Made by a program: the position numbers and the translations under genes
Assembly (NCBI GenBank): GCA_016712885.1
Contig: JADJQF010000002.1
Coordinates: 558,001-622,000, forward strand
Origin: Candidatus Flexicrinis proximus
Lineage (GTDB): Bacteria > Chloroflexota > Anaerolineae > Aggregatilineales > Phototrophicaceae
Length of the DNA: 64,000 nt
Reading direction: 5' to 3'
Notes under the pieces: model-generated
The model's input: only the letters and a program-made list of their open reading frames with translations
What the model was told of the DNA's origin: nothing
Database searches by the model: none
In this document: positions 32,831-41,237 of the stretch, one piece after another
How the letters are laid out: every line of letters starts with the position of its first letter
Position numbering within the stretch: the stretch's first letter is position 1

Positions 32831-34366
32831 ATGTTATCAATCGTGCGGGCGTGCGCGCTGGATGGGCTTGACGGATGTGTGATCGACGTTGAGACCGACT
32901 TCAACCCGCGGGCGCAGATACCGAATTTCATCATTGTAGGGCTGCCTGACAATGCCGTCAAGGAAAGCAGAGAGCGCGTGCGGGCCTCGATCAAGAATTC
33001 AGGCCTGCAGTTCCCGCCGAAGGTGTTCGTCGTCAACCTCTCCCCTGCTGACATTGTCAAACAGGGTCCAGGGTTCGATCTTGCGATCGCCATAGGTGTG
33101 CTGGCGGCGACGGATCAGGTGCCACTGGAGTCGACCCATAACGCGATGTTCATTGGTGAACTGTCGCTCGATGGTACGGTCAGGCACGTCAAGGGCATTC
33201 TGCCAATGGCTCATACCGCAGTCCAGAACGGTATTCCCAATCTGTACTGTTCACAGGAGGACGCTCCGATCGCAGCGCTGGTAGACGGCGTGAGTGTCTA
33301 CGCGGTGCCGACTCTGGGTGCATTGGTCGAGCACCTGTTTGGGCTCAAGCCGATCGAGATGACGGAACGGCGGCCATTTCAGGATGACAGCGACACGCTA
33401 CCCGAGGGTGTGGTCGATTTCGCAGACATCAAGGGTCAGGAGCAGATCAAGCGCGCGCTTGAGATCGCCGCTGGCGGTAACCATAACCTGTTGATGGTCG
33501 GCTCACCGGGCGTTGGCAAAACGCTGCTGGCGCGGGCGATGCCGGGCATTTTGCCGCCGTTGGATTTCAACGAGGCGCTGGAAGTCTCGCGGATCTATTC
33601 GGTGGCCGATATGCTGAGCGCCGATCAACCCCTGATCCGGCGGCGTCCATTCCGCGCACCCCATCACACGACCAGTCAGGCCGGATTGATCGGCGGCGGC
33701 AACCCGCCCAAACCGGGCGAAATTACCCTGAGCCACCGAGGGCTGTTGTTTCTGGACGAAATGCCGGAGCTGGCGCAGGCCACACTTGAGGTGCTCCGCC
33801 AGCCGATTGAAGACCGCGTAGTGACGATCAGCCGCGCGAAGGCCAGCATTACCATGCCAGCGAATTTCCTTCTGATCGGGGCGATGAATCCGTGTCCGTG
33901 CGGATATTTTGGGGATACGCTGCGCGCCTGCACCTGCACACCAAATATGATCCAACGGTACCAAAGCAAACTGTCTGGTCCGTTGATGGATCGAATCGAC
34001 ATCCATATCACTGTGCCGCGCGTCGATCAGGCAAAACTGGTGAGCCATTCACGGGCCGAACCGTCGCCGGCGATACGCCAGCGCGTGGTGATGGCGCGTG
34101 AACGGCAGCGCGACCGGTTCCGCGATCATCCGCATGCGCGCACGAATTCGGATATGACGGTCAGCGACATCATGGAGTTTTGCGAACTTACGAAAGAGGC
34201 GCAGTCGATTGTCGACCTTTCGATGAAGCGACTGCAATTGAGCGCGCGTGCGTATCATCGCGTGTTGAAGCTGGCGCGGACGATTGCCGACCTTGCCGAC
34301 TCGGACAAGATCGAGATGCCGCACGTTGCCGAAGCGGTGCAGTACCGGCCGCGGCCGCAATCGTAA
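32831..34366 (+). CDS. comM: YifB/ComM family AAA+ Mg-chelatase-like ATPase
   Basis: Homologue of ComM, a hexameric helicase that promotes branch migration during natural transformation. The 511-aa protein has the N-terminal Lon-like fold (IVGLPDNAVKESRERVRASIKNSG), Walker A GSPGVGKT at residues 224-231, the PFRAPHHTTSQAGLIGGGNPPKPGEI insert, Walker B LLFLDEMPEL and the CPCGYFGD cysteine cluster. The C-terminal Mg-chelatase C domain ends LKLARTIADLADSDKIEM. Upstream a TATACT box lies near 32,793. It is followed after 7 nt by the YchJ-like gene. Confidence 0.94.
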   Translation: MLSIVRACALDGLDGCVIDVETDFNPRAQIPNFIIVGLPDNAVKESRERVRASIKNSGLQFPPKVFVVNLSPADIVKQGPGFDLAIAIGVLAATDQVPLESTHNAMFIGELSLDGTVRHVKGILPMAHTAVQNGIPNLYCSQEDAPIAALVDGVSVYAVPTLGALVEHLFGLKPIEMTERRPFQDDSDTLPEGVVDFADIKGQEQIKRALEIAAGGNHNLLMVGSPGVGKTLLARAMPGILPPLDFNEALEVSRIYSVADMLSADQPLIRRRPFRAPHHTTSQAGLIGGGNPPKPGEITLSHRGLLFLDEMPELAQATLEVLRQPIEDRVVTISRAKASITMPANFLLIGAMNPCPCGYFGDTLRACTCTPNMIQRYQSKLSGPLMDRIDIHITVPRVDQAKLVSHSRAEPSPAIRQRVVMARERQRDRFRDHPHARTNSDMTVSDIMEFCELTKEAQSIVDLSMKRLQLSARAYHRVLKLARTIADLADSDKIEMPHVAEAVQYRPRPQS

Positions 34367-34373
34367 TGGCGGC

Positions 34374-34808
34374 ATGAGCATGCAGATTTCACCGAACGCG
34401 CCCTGCCCCTGCCACAGCGGCGCAAAATATAAGAAGTGCTGCCGGCCCTACCACGATGGGACGCCTGCGCCGACGGCGGAAGCATTGATGCGCTCGCGCT
34501 ACAGCGCTTATGTGTTGAACCGCGCCGACTACATCATGCAGACGACCGATCCCAACGGCCCGATGTGGCAAACAGACAGCGCTGCGTGGCGCGCAGCGCT
34601 GGAAGGGTTCAGCAGACAGACGCGCTTTGTCGGGCTGACCATTCTGGCAGTAGACGCCGATACGGTCACATTTCACGCCGCGCTCTTTCAAGACACACGG
34701 GATGTCTCGTTTACAGAAATCAGCGTATTCCGCCAGAGAGGCGGACGTTGGCTGTACGTATCGGCGCTCGAAACGAAGAGTGCGACGCGCGAACAGACTG
34801 AGCGCTAA
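34374..34808 (+). CDS. YchJ-family protein with SEC-C zinc motif
   Basis: A 144-aa protein starting MSMQISPNAPCPCHSGAKYK KCCRP, where CPCxSG...YKKCC is the SEC-C zinc-binding motif. It is followed by the YchJ core HDGTPAPTAEALMRSRYSAY and an NTF2-like fold ending FRQRGGRWLYVSALE. The molecular role of the family is not established. The frame is open upstream but overlaps comM; ATG 34374 lies 7 nt after the comM stop. It is probably co-transcribed with comM. Confidence 0.88.
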   Translation: MSMQISPNAPCPCHSGAKYKKCCRPYHDGTPAPTAEALMRSRYSAYVLNRADYIMQTTDPNGPMWQTDSAAWRAALEGFSRQTRFVGLTILAVDADTVTFHAALFQDTRDVSFTEISVFRQRGGRWLYVSALETKSATREQTER

Positions 34809-34827
34809 GGGATCGTGCATTCTTGTC

Positions 34828-34909
34828 GGTGGAGACACCGTTCTCTAGCGTCCGCGAGAGACTTGTGCCCCTCGCTCACTCATCTGCAAGGTGCAGGAAC
34901 GCGAACTCC
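34828..34909. repeat. Dispersed hairpin repeat, copy 2 (short form)
   Basis: Degenerate relative of the repeat at 25748-25870. It keeps GGTGGAG, TCCGCGAG, GCCCCTCG, ATCTGC, GGTGCAGG and GAACT at matching spacing, but where copy 1 has the 14-bp hairpin of roughly 36 nt, this copy joins ATCTGCA directly to AGGTGCAGG. Substitutions have weakened the first two stems. It lies between the YchJ-like gene and the convergent toxin/immunity operon. Confidence 0.7.
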
Positions 34910-34924
34910 AGTCAGGATAGGGAG

Positions 34925-34952
34925 ACGAAACCCGGGAGAACATTCTCCGGGG
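34925..34952 (-). terminator. Weak terminator after the candidate immunity gene
   Basis: CCCGGGAGAA (34931-34940) and TTCTCCGGG (34943-34951) form a stem with one bulged base and a two-base gap, so the loop must open by a few pairs. On the minus strand it is followed by TTTCGTC. It lies just after the minus-strand gene that ends at 34963. Confidence 0.45.
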
Positions 34953-34962
34953 CCGGGAGGCT

Positions 34963-35427
34963 TCAGGCGCCGGCAACATGCTTTGCGATGATCTGCGCGT
35001 TATGAAGGAGATCAGGCCACCAGGATTCACGCACGGCGGGGTCATTTGTCTGGGTTGCGCCATCGATTACGACCGTCAGCAGGCGAGAGATCATGCGCGT
35101 GAAAACCGGCTCGCTCAGGTTGACCATGATATCGCCGTAACTCCAGAGATTCACGCCGTCGAAGTGGGCTGATTCGTCGGCCTCAGGCGCATTGGGGTTC
35201 GGGTAAGAGTAACCACGCATATCAAGGCCAAAGCCCGTACGCTTAGCCACGTTCTCGGCGATATAGCGGATATCGCGCCAACCGCCGATGTAGAGAAATG
35301 CCGCAACTACCCGCTGCAGCGGATCAGTCAACTCCGCGAAATTGATCTGGACCAGAAACTGCGTCGGGTCATCTGACCAGACAATAGAGATTTGAGCGAC
35401 AAGCTGTTCAGATATGCGTGGGATCAT
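34963..35427 (-). CDS. Unknown protein, candidate immunity protein of the adjacent toxin
   Basis: A 154-aa protein with no family that I recognise. It has no signal peptide or membrane segment, is moderately acidic (EADESAHFDGVNLW) and appears globular, with AFLYIGGWRDIRYIAENVAK as its most distinctive stretch. It begins 12 nt after the stop of the 859-aa toxin-like gene and ends at a weak terminator. A small, unrelated, cytoplasmic protein directly downstream of a polymorphic toxin gene is the usual arrangement for an immunity protein. That role is inferred from position alone. Confidence 0.7.
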   Translation of the reverse strand: MIPRISEQLVAQISIVWSDDPTQFLVQINFAELTDPLQRVVAAFLYIGGWRDIRYIAENVAKRTGFGLDMRGYSYPNPNAPEADESAHFDGVNLWSYGDIMVNLSEPVFTRMISRLLTVVIDGATQTNDPAVRESWWPDLLHNAQIIAKHVAGA

Positions 35428-35439
35428 TCGCGCTCTCTG

Positions 35440-38019
35440 TTAAACTGGATAGAAGGTGTCAACGGCAACCTTCGGCGTATTGTAGTAGCCCTCGAACGTA
35501 TAGGTGCCATCACTGACCCTGAAGCCCGGGGTATTCTTGTCAAAGGTACAGTTCTTGATGCCGCGCCAAAGGCCGTTTACCGCCTTATCGCCCCAATCGT
35601 TGATGTCGGTTGTCAGGTCTTTGATGAGAGTCTTGAAACCGGTCCCACGTACTGAGCCATCGGGATAGTAGAGCGTATAGGTGACTTCAGAGACAGTGCC
35701 AGCCTTCTGGACGACAAAAGCGCCGCGTTTCTGACCGGTCGGACCGTTGATAACGGTATTGAGATAATTCTCAAAGACGACTTTGTCATGCCCGCCAGAA
35801 ATCTGGTTGCTGCCGTTGATTGCGATATTGGTGAGATGCGCCTTGGCAGGGCCATCAACCCCGACGAAATCCTTGAGCCATTGGGCGCCATATTTCTTGA
35901 GCGCATTGGCTTTGAGCCCCTTGACCTTAACCCTGTCTTTGAGGACGGCATAGGTCATGGTGGTGACATAGACTTTGAATTCGGGGATAGTGAACTCGGT
36001 ATAAAAGTCGATCACCCCATCGAGGGTGAAGTCCGTCACGTAGCGGTTCTTGAAATCCTTCACGTCGAATTCAGTGACCAGGGCGACGAACTTCTCCACC
36101 GTGATTTTTGAGATCAGCTTTTTGAGTTCGTCGACTGTGTATTCCTTCTGCCATTCGCAGAATTTGGGGATTTTGATCGCAGCAAGGTGCGCCTTGATTG
36201 TTACGACGCTGGGCGAGTTGACCCACTCTTTCCACTTGGCATAGGTGATCTCTGCCTCAATCTGCTGCATCGTCGCCACGTCGAAATCACGCATGATGCG
36301 CTTGAGATTGTCCTTGTCACAATCCTTGAGATAGGTGTCCTTGAACTCTGTGTAGTAAGCCTTAGTCTTTACCAGACCGATTTCGGCGCTTTTCAGCGCG
36401 TAGATGAGCAGGTCATATCCCATGGTGGCGAGCAGGAGTTTCAACTCGGCTTTGTCCGGGATGAAGGTCAGCAGTTCATCCAGAGCAATCTGGGTGCCGA
36501 CGGTCGTTCTCAACTCCGTAATGAGCGCCTGTTCGACGGTGTCGGCAGTATTTGCCTGCTGCTCGGAAACGGCAGACAGGCTGGCGGAGTCCTGCGCGCG
36601 GGTCGCGTCCCCTTCAGCGAGAACAGCGGCTTCCTGGGAGCCTTTCACGTTTTGAATGGCCGCCGGATCGGTCGCTTTGGCGTTGGCAACATTGAAGCTT
36701 TCCTGCGCGACCCCCAGGTCGATCATGCCGCGATCGAATTCAGACGAGGCCTGCTGCAAAGCCAACTCGGCGAGTGCGACAGACGACCTCGCCGACGCAA
36801 TTGCGGATTCGGCGGCACTGGTCATGCCTTCTGCCATATAGGGCTCGGCCTGCCCCTCTGCCAGAACGATATTGAGTGATTCGAGCGCTTTCTCTTCTTT
36901 GGCGAGAGTCGCTTTTGCGGCGTCAAGCTGTTTCTCGTGGTTGGTCTTGACCAGCGCCAATTCTTCGGCGTTCGATTTTGCCGTTTCGAGGAGTTTCTGG
37001 AAGTTTTCGGCGGCCTTTTTGGCCTCATCCATCGCGGCCTGGGCCTCGGTCGCCTTTTCGCGGGCTTTCTGCGCCTCGTCCGCCTTAGTTATTGCCAGAA
37101 GTTTGGCCGTTGCCAGCGTGTCGGCGTGACCGGCAGCACGCCTACTAAAGGCATCCAGTGCGGTTGCTACCGCCTGCGCCTCCTTGATTGACTGGGCAGT
37201 CGTTCGCATTGCTGCAAGGGCGTCGCTGGCAGATGTCCTGGACGACGAGACGGGCAGTTTTTCGTATTCGACACCCGCCTTGACAATTTCACCGTCCACC
37301 ATGGCGATGAACCCGGGAAATTTGGCCAATGCGTCGGCGGTGCTCTTTTTGGCTTTTTCGGCCGTGGCTAAGCCCGCCGCGATCTGATCGGCCTTAGAAG
37401 CCGACACGATCGCACTCAGACCACCGCGCGCCAACTCAATCTGCCTGTTAAACGCCGAGGTCGTTTGATCGACGACGGTGCCGAACTTCGCCGCCACGCC
37501 GGTCTTGAGCTTGATGATCGCCTTTAGGATTTCCACATTCTTGTTATTTGCGACAATCAGCGACTCGATCTTGTTCTTTGCGTTGGTGGCGTTGGTCAGT
37601 GCCTGTTGGGCAGGCGCCTTCCAGCCGGGATCGGTGATGGTCGAGAATTCCCGATTCGCCGTCACCAGGCAGGCATTCGCCTCGATGAGACACTGCGCGA
37701 GCTGTTCGGTCGTGACATCGATCGCTTCTGCCCGGATGCGGATCTTATCGATCTTGTCTTTTTCGTCTTTTACGGCCTTGAGCGCTTTGTCGTCTTTGTG
37801 GCGCGCGATGGTATTGCCAGACATGCGCTGATTGACGCTGACAATTCGCTGCAGGTGACGGTTGCCGACCAACCGCTGCATACGCATGACGAAAGAGGGC
37901 GTGAGAAGTGGGCTAGCTTCGACTGACTCCCCCGACACGAGATCTGGTTGAACCGGTTGCGACTGGCTGTGATGTTGGGTTGAAGACGCCTTGTGTTCGG
38001 GCGTTGAATGATCAGTCAC
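35440..38019 (-). CDS. Large modular protein, candidate polymorphic toxin with EndoU-like C-terminus
   Basis: An 859-aa protein without a signal peptide or membrane segment. Residues 40-60 (TPSFVMRMQRLVGNRHLQRIV) resemble the LQRxxGNxAVxRLL motif that begins many DUF4157 and eCIS-associated toxin proteins. Residues about 80-300 and 310-490 are alpha-helical and Ala/Lys/Glu-rich, likely coiled coil. About 555-715 holds short repeats with a pattern like EFTIPEFKVYVTTMTYAVLK. The last 140 residues resemble bacterial EndoU nucleases: His728, GGH with His744, a Lys-Thr at 796-797, FEGYYN and the terminal DTFYPV. The start is GTG at 38019 with GGAGAG 6 nt upstream. A small unknown gene follows after 12 nt. 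The domain call rests on motif resemblance only. Confidence 0.75.
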   Translation of the reverse strand: MTDHSTPEHKASSTQHHSQSQPVQPDLVSGESVEASPLLTPSFVMRMQRLVGNRHLQRIVSVNQRMSGNTIARHKDDKALKAVKDEKDKIDKIRIRAEAIDVTTEQLAQCLIEANACLVTANREFSTITDPGWKAPAQQALTNATNAKNKIESLIVANNKNVEILKAIIKLKTGVAAKFGTVVDQTTSAFNRQIELARGGLSAIVSASKADQIAAGLATAEKAKKSTADALAKFPGFIAMVDGEIVKAGVEYEKLPVSSSRTSASDALAAMRTTAQSIKEAQAVATALDAFSRRAAGHADTLATAKLLAITKADEAQKAREKATEAQAAMDEAKKAAENFQKLLETAKSNAEELALVKTNHEKQLDAAKATLAKEEKALESLNIVLAEGQAEPYMAEGMTSAAESAIASARSSVALAELALQQASSEFDRGMIDLGVAQESFNVANAKATDPAAIQNVKGSQEAAVLAEGDATRAQDSASLSAVSEQQANTADTVEQALITELRTTVGTQIALDELLTFIPDKAELKLLLATMGYDLLIYALKSAEIGLVKTKAYYTEFKDTYLKDCDKDNLKRIMRDFDVATMQQIEAEITYAKWKEWVNSPSVVTIKAHLAAIKIPKFCEWQKEYTVDELKKLISKITVEKFVALVTEFDVKDFKNRYVTDFTLDGVIDFYTEFTIPEFKVYVTTMTYAVLKDRVKVKGLKANALKKYGAQWLKDFVGVDGPAKAHLTNIAINGSNQISGGHDKVVFENYLNTVINGPTGQKRGAFVVQKAGTVSEVTYTLYYPDGSVRGTGFKTLIKDLTTDINDWGDKAVNGLWRGIKNCTFDKNTPGFRVSDGTYTFEGYYNTPKVAVDTFYPV

Positions 38020-38160
38020 GCAAACTCTCCAAAGTTCTCGTAATAATCGTAACGTAATTACGCAAATACTGCTTGAGTTTGCTCAACACAGGAGGCGCGG
38101 GGGATGGCGGGAGGCGGGCGTCGTAGTGCGAGGATGCAGAGGCGGGGGTGCTTCGGGGCG

Positions 38161-38207
38161 AAAACAAAGCCTCGCGGACAGGCTCAATAGAACCTGAGGC
38201 GCGAGGC
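38161..38207 (-). terminator. Terminator upstream of the toxin gene
   Basis: GCCTCGCG (38169-38176) pairs perfectly with CGCGAGGC (38200-38207), and CAGG/CCTG pair inside the loop. On the minus strand it is followed by TTTGTTTT. It terminates the small gene at 38243-38569 and insulates the toxin gene. The rest of the 223-nt gap holds no gene that I can support. Confidence 0.82.
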
Positions 38208-38242
38208 AAAAAGGTTTAGGCGTCGAGGTTTAGCTCAGCTTG

Positions 38243-38569
38243 CTAGGCCATATCGCGCGAGATCTTCTGCGCCTGATATGGCTCGATTACCAACTGCATC
38301 TGACGGATCAACCGATTGACATACGGGTTGTGCACCACCGGCATTTCGATTTCCTGGTTGTCGTTGGTCAGGCGGCAGTGATATACACGGACACGGCGGT
38401 TGCCCCCGAAGTGCTTATATTCCATATAGATTGTCTGTTTCAACTCCCACCCCATCATAATGGCGGTGATCAGGGAGTCGCCCCCGCCGAATTTCTCGGT
38501 GTCAGGGGACCAGTGCTGATAGACATCCATGTACTCTGCGTGATAGTTGGAGGGATTACGACCGATCAT
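38243..38569 (-). CDS. Hypothetical protein, 108 aa
   Basis: A small protein that I do not recognise. It is rich in aromatic, histidine and asparagine residues (NYHAEYMDVYQHWSPD at the N-terminus, YHCRLTNDNQEIEMPVVHNP in the middle) and has no membrane segment or signal peptide. The C-terminal helix is RLIRQMQLVIEPYQAQKIS. A perfect terminator follows its stop, which supports it being a real transcription unit. It is divergent from asnS and lies upstream of, but insulated from, the toxin gene. Confidence 0.7.
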   Translation of the reverse strand: MIGRNPSNYHAEYMDVYQHWSPDTEKFGGGDSLITAIMMGWELKQTIYMEYKHFGGNRRVRVYHCRLTNDNQEIEMPVVHNPYVNRLIRQMQLVIEPYQAQKISRDMA

Positions 38570-38732
38570 GCTGCCAATCCTCGCAATTCAGGCGATCCAC
38601 GTAACTAACGAATACAACAGTAAAGTTAAATTCGGATAAACAACATCAAAGCAACTGTTGATACCGAGATTAACTCACTTTTGTGCGTTTTGCACTAAGC
38701 CCAGATCAGTCAAAGGACCATGGTCTTACCTT

Positions 38733-38744
38733 GCATGCTATAAT
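38733..38744 (+). promoter_or_regulatory. Extended -10 promoter of asnS
   Basis: TATAAT at 38739-38744 is preceded by TGC, giving an extended -10 element, about 49 nt before the GTG start. No good -35 is seen, as is common for extended -10 promoters. Confidence 0.6.
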
Positions 38745-38792
38745 TCGCCCAAGTCGATCGTGCATTTTGATTCCTCAATAAAGGAGCGGGTC

Positions 38793-40130
38793 GTGCCGCC
38801 TATTATCAGCATCGCTGACATTGCTAAGTACGACGGGCAGGAAGTGACTGTCCGCGGCTGGGTCTATAACAAAACAGGTAAAGGAAAACTGGCATTTGTA
38901 CTATTGCGCGACGGTTCGGGGATACTGAACTGCGTGGCCTTCAAGCCAAACCTGCCGGAAGAGCAGTTCGAACGCGCGGATAAGGTGACGCAGGAATCGT
39001 CGGTCAAGATCACGGGGACGGTGCGCAAAGACGAGCGTGCGAAGGGTTTTCCGGGCGGATATGAATTGGATGTGAAAACCTTCGAAGTACTTCAGCTCAC
39101 CCATGAATATCCGATCGGCCCCAAAGAGCACGGGACCGAATTCCTGATGGACAACCGGCATCTCTGGCTGCGTTCACAGCGTCAGTGGGCGATCCTGCGC
39201 ATCCGGTCGACGATCATCAGCGCGATGCGGAACTGGCTGGACGACAACGGCTATCTGTTGGTGGACTGCCCGATCATCACACCGGCCGCCGGCGAAGAGA
39301 CAACCACGCTGTTCAAGCTGGACTACTTTGGCGAACCTGCCTTCCTGTCTCAAACTGGCCAGCTTTACAACGAAGCCAATATGATGGCGTTCGGTAAGGT
39401 GTACTGCTTCGGGCCGACCTTTCGGGCGGAGAAATCAAAGACCCGGCGCCATCTGATCGAGTTCTGGATGCTCGAGCCGGAAATGGCGTTCTACAGCCTC
39501 GAAGACCTGATGGACATGGAAGAGCAGTTTGTCACGCATATCGTCAAGACCGTGCTCGAGAAGCACCGCATGGAGCTGGAGATTATCGAGCGCGACCCGG
39601 CGAAACTGGAAGCCATCATTGCCCCGTTTCCACGCATCAGCTATGACGACGCCATACAGCGGCTCGCCGAACTGCGTGAACAGACGGACGACCCGGAAAA
39701 GAAGGAACTGCTCAAAATCGAATGGGGTGACGACTTCGGCAGCCCACACGAAACAGCACTGACCGAACTGTTCGACCGTCCGGTGTTTGTGTACCACTAC
39801 CCGTCAGCGGTGAAGGCGTTCTATATGCAGCCGGTTGATGGCCGGCCCGAAGTGTGCCGCAGCGTCGATCTGCTTGCCCCAGAAGGGTACGGCGAGATCA
39901 CCGGCGGCAGCGAGCGGATCTGGGACGAGAAACTGATCGAGGAACGGGTGGCCACGATTGGAATCACGCGGGAAGCGTACGCGTGGTATCTCGATCTGCG
40001 GAAATTCGGCAGCGTTCCCCATGCAGGCTTTGGCATTGGCCTGGAGCGGGCTGTGGCCTGGATCTGCGGACTGCCGCATATCCGCGAGACGATCCCATAT
40101 CCGCGGATGTTGAGCCGCAACTACCCTTAG
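38793..40130 (+). CDS. asnS: Asparaginyl-tRNA synthetase
   Basis: Class IIb aminoacyl-tRNA synthetase. The OB-fold anticodon domain begins YDGQEVTVRGWVYNKTGKGK. Motif 2 reads FRAEKSKTRRHLIEFWMLEP and motif 3 GFGIGLERAVAWICG. The 445-aa protein uses a GTG start at 38793 with AAAGGAG 6 nt upstream; no suitable ATG exists, and the open codons further upstream overlap the promoter. Motif 2 carries FRAEKS, the AsnRS pattern, rather than the AspRS pattern. Near HLWLRSQRQWAILRIRSTII the chain is typical. Confidence 0.95.
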   Translation: MPPIISIADIAKYDGQEVTVRGWVYNKTGKGKLAFVLLRDGSGILNCVAFKPNLPEEQFERADKVTQESSVKITGTVRKDERAKGFPGGYELDVKTFEVLQLTHEYPIGPKEHGTEFLMDNRHLWLRSQRQWAILRIRSTIISAMRNWLDDNGYLLVDCPIITPAAGEETTTLFKLDYFGEPAFLSQTGQLYNEANMMAFGKVYCFGPTFRAEKSKTRRHLIEFWMLEPEMAFYSLEDLMDMEEQFVTHIVKTVLEKHRMELEIIERDPAKLEAIIAPFPRISYDDAIQRLAELREQTDDPEKKELLKIEWGDDFGSPHETALTELFDRPVFVYHYPSAVKAFYMQPVDGRPEVCRSVDLLAPEGYGEITGGSERIWDEKLIEERVATIGITREAYAWYLDLRKFGSVPHAGFGIGLERAVAWICGLPHIRETIPYPRMLSRNYP

Positions 40131-40146
40131 TCCAACTGGAGGCGTC

Positions 40147-41130
40147 ATGTCAATGCGCGCCATTCCGGCGTCGGCGATTATACGCGCACGCCTGACACTG
40201 CTCCAATTTGTGTTAGCCCGCTATGGCTGGCTAGCGCTGCTGATCGGCTACGCGACCATCACGCTGTTCGGCCCGGGCGGAGGCGACGCCTTCAATTTCT
40301 ATGTTCGCCCCCACTGGTCAGGGGCGACTGCCCCGGCATGGGTGTTTCTGTTCACCGCGCCGGCCACACCGCTCGGGTGGCCGCTGCGCTGGACCGCACT
40401 GGTGGTCGTGAGTGTACTCGGCGCGGTCTGGGCACGGCGCGCAACCGGGGATCAGCGGTGGTGGATTCCGGTCATGAGCCACTCGTTTGTGGTGAACATC
40501 TGGCTCGGACAGATAGAGGTCGTCGCGCTGATCGGGGTCGGGCTGGCGTGGCTGGTGATGCAAAAGAAGCTGCATCCGGCGTGGCTCGGAATCGCGATGC
40601 TGGGGCTGCTGGCTAAGATCCAGGTCGGCGCGGGGCTGGCCCTGCTTTTCGCATTCTGGATCTGGCGCGAACAGGGGTTAAGGCCGCTGATCATCGGCGC
40701 TGCGGCGTCATTGGCCGTGGTGGCCGCGACGCTGGTGATCTATCCGGGTTGGCCGGCAGACTACCTGGTGGCGATCCAGACGCTGGCACCACAGGATCAG
40801 ATATGGAATGGGGCGATCTTTCCATACGGACTGCTGTTGATTCCGGTAGCTTTGTATCCGGGCGATGTGGGCAAGATCCGGCGAGCGCGCATGTTTGCGT
40901 GCATCACTCTGCTGGCAAGCCCATATTTCGCATGGTATCACCCCGCCACGGCAATGCTGCTTGAGACGCGCGTTTCGCTCATGTGGCTGTCCTGGGTGGA
41001 TGCCCTGCCGCGGATTTTCCTCGGTTACAAGCGCAACGGATGGCTTTTGCCGCTGGTGATGGTGTGCTGGGATGTCTGGCAAATCTGGCGGGAGCGGCGG
41101 GCAATGGAACGCAGCGCCGCGAAACCTTAA
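40147..41130 (+). CDS. Polytopic membrane protein, GT87-like
   Basis: A 327-aa protein with about eight hydrophobic segments (for example YGWLALLIGYATITLFGPGG and ALVVVSVLGAVWARR). The layout and motifs such as GQIEVVALIGVGLAW and SPYFAWYH recall the C-terminal half of GT87-type mannosyltransferases, but it is shorter than the usual 400 or more residues and the loop that carries the catalytic Asp is not obvious. It starts 16 nt after asnS and may share its transcript. A glycosyl-transfer role is an inference. Confidence 0.65.
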   Translation: MSMRAIPASAIIRARLTLLQFVLARYGWLALLIGYATITLFGPGGGDAFNFYVRPHWSGATAPAWVFLFTAPATPLGWPLRWTALVVVSVLGAVWARRATGDQRWWIPVMSHSFVVNIWLGQIEVVALIGVGLAWLVMQKKLHPAWLGIAMLGLLAKIQVGAGLALLFAFWIWREQGLRPLIIGAAASLAVVAATLVIYPGWPADYLVAIQTLAPQDQIWNGAIFPYGLLLIPVALYPGDVGKIRRARMFACITLLASPYFAWYHPATAMLLETRVSLMWLSWVDALPRIFLGYKRNGWLLPLVMVCWDVWQIWRERRAMERSAAKP

Positions 41131-41152
41131 CATTAAATCTCCTCCAAATCGC

Positions 41153-41180
41153 TTTACATTGTGCGGAAACCTGCTATCCT
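41153..41180 (+). promoter_or_regulatory. Promoter of the 144-aa hypothetical gene
   Basis: TTTACA (41153-41158), a 16-nt spacer and TATCCT (41175-41180) lie about 58 nt before the ATG at 41238. The region begins 22 nt after the preceding stop. Confidence 0.5.
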
Positions 41181-41237
41181 TGTTTAAGCCTGTGTTAACG
41201 CATTACGCAGGGTCTTAACATTGAGCTGGAGGCCGCC

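Noticed and set aside
34963..38019. A complete extracellular contractile injection system
   Set aside because: Only the LQRxxGN-like motif suggests a link; no sheath, tube, baseplate or AAA+ eCIS genes are present in the window.
38012..38209. A 65-codon minus-strand frame overlapping the toxin start
   Set aside because: It crosses the terminator of the upstream gene, overlaps the toxin start and has the composition of random GC-rich DNA.
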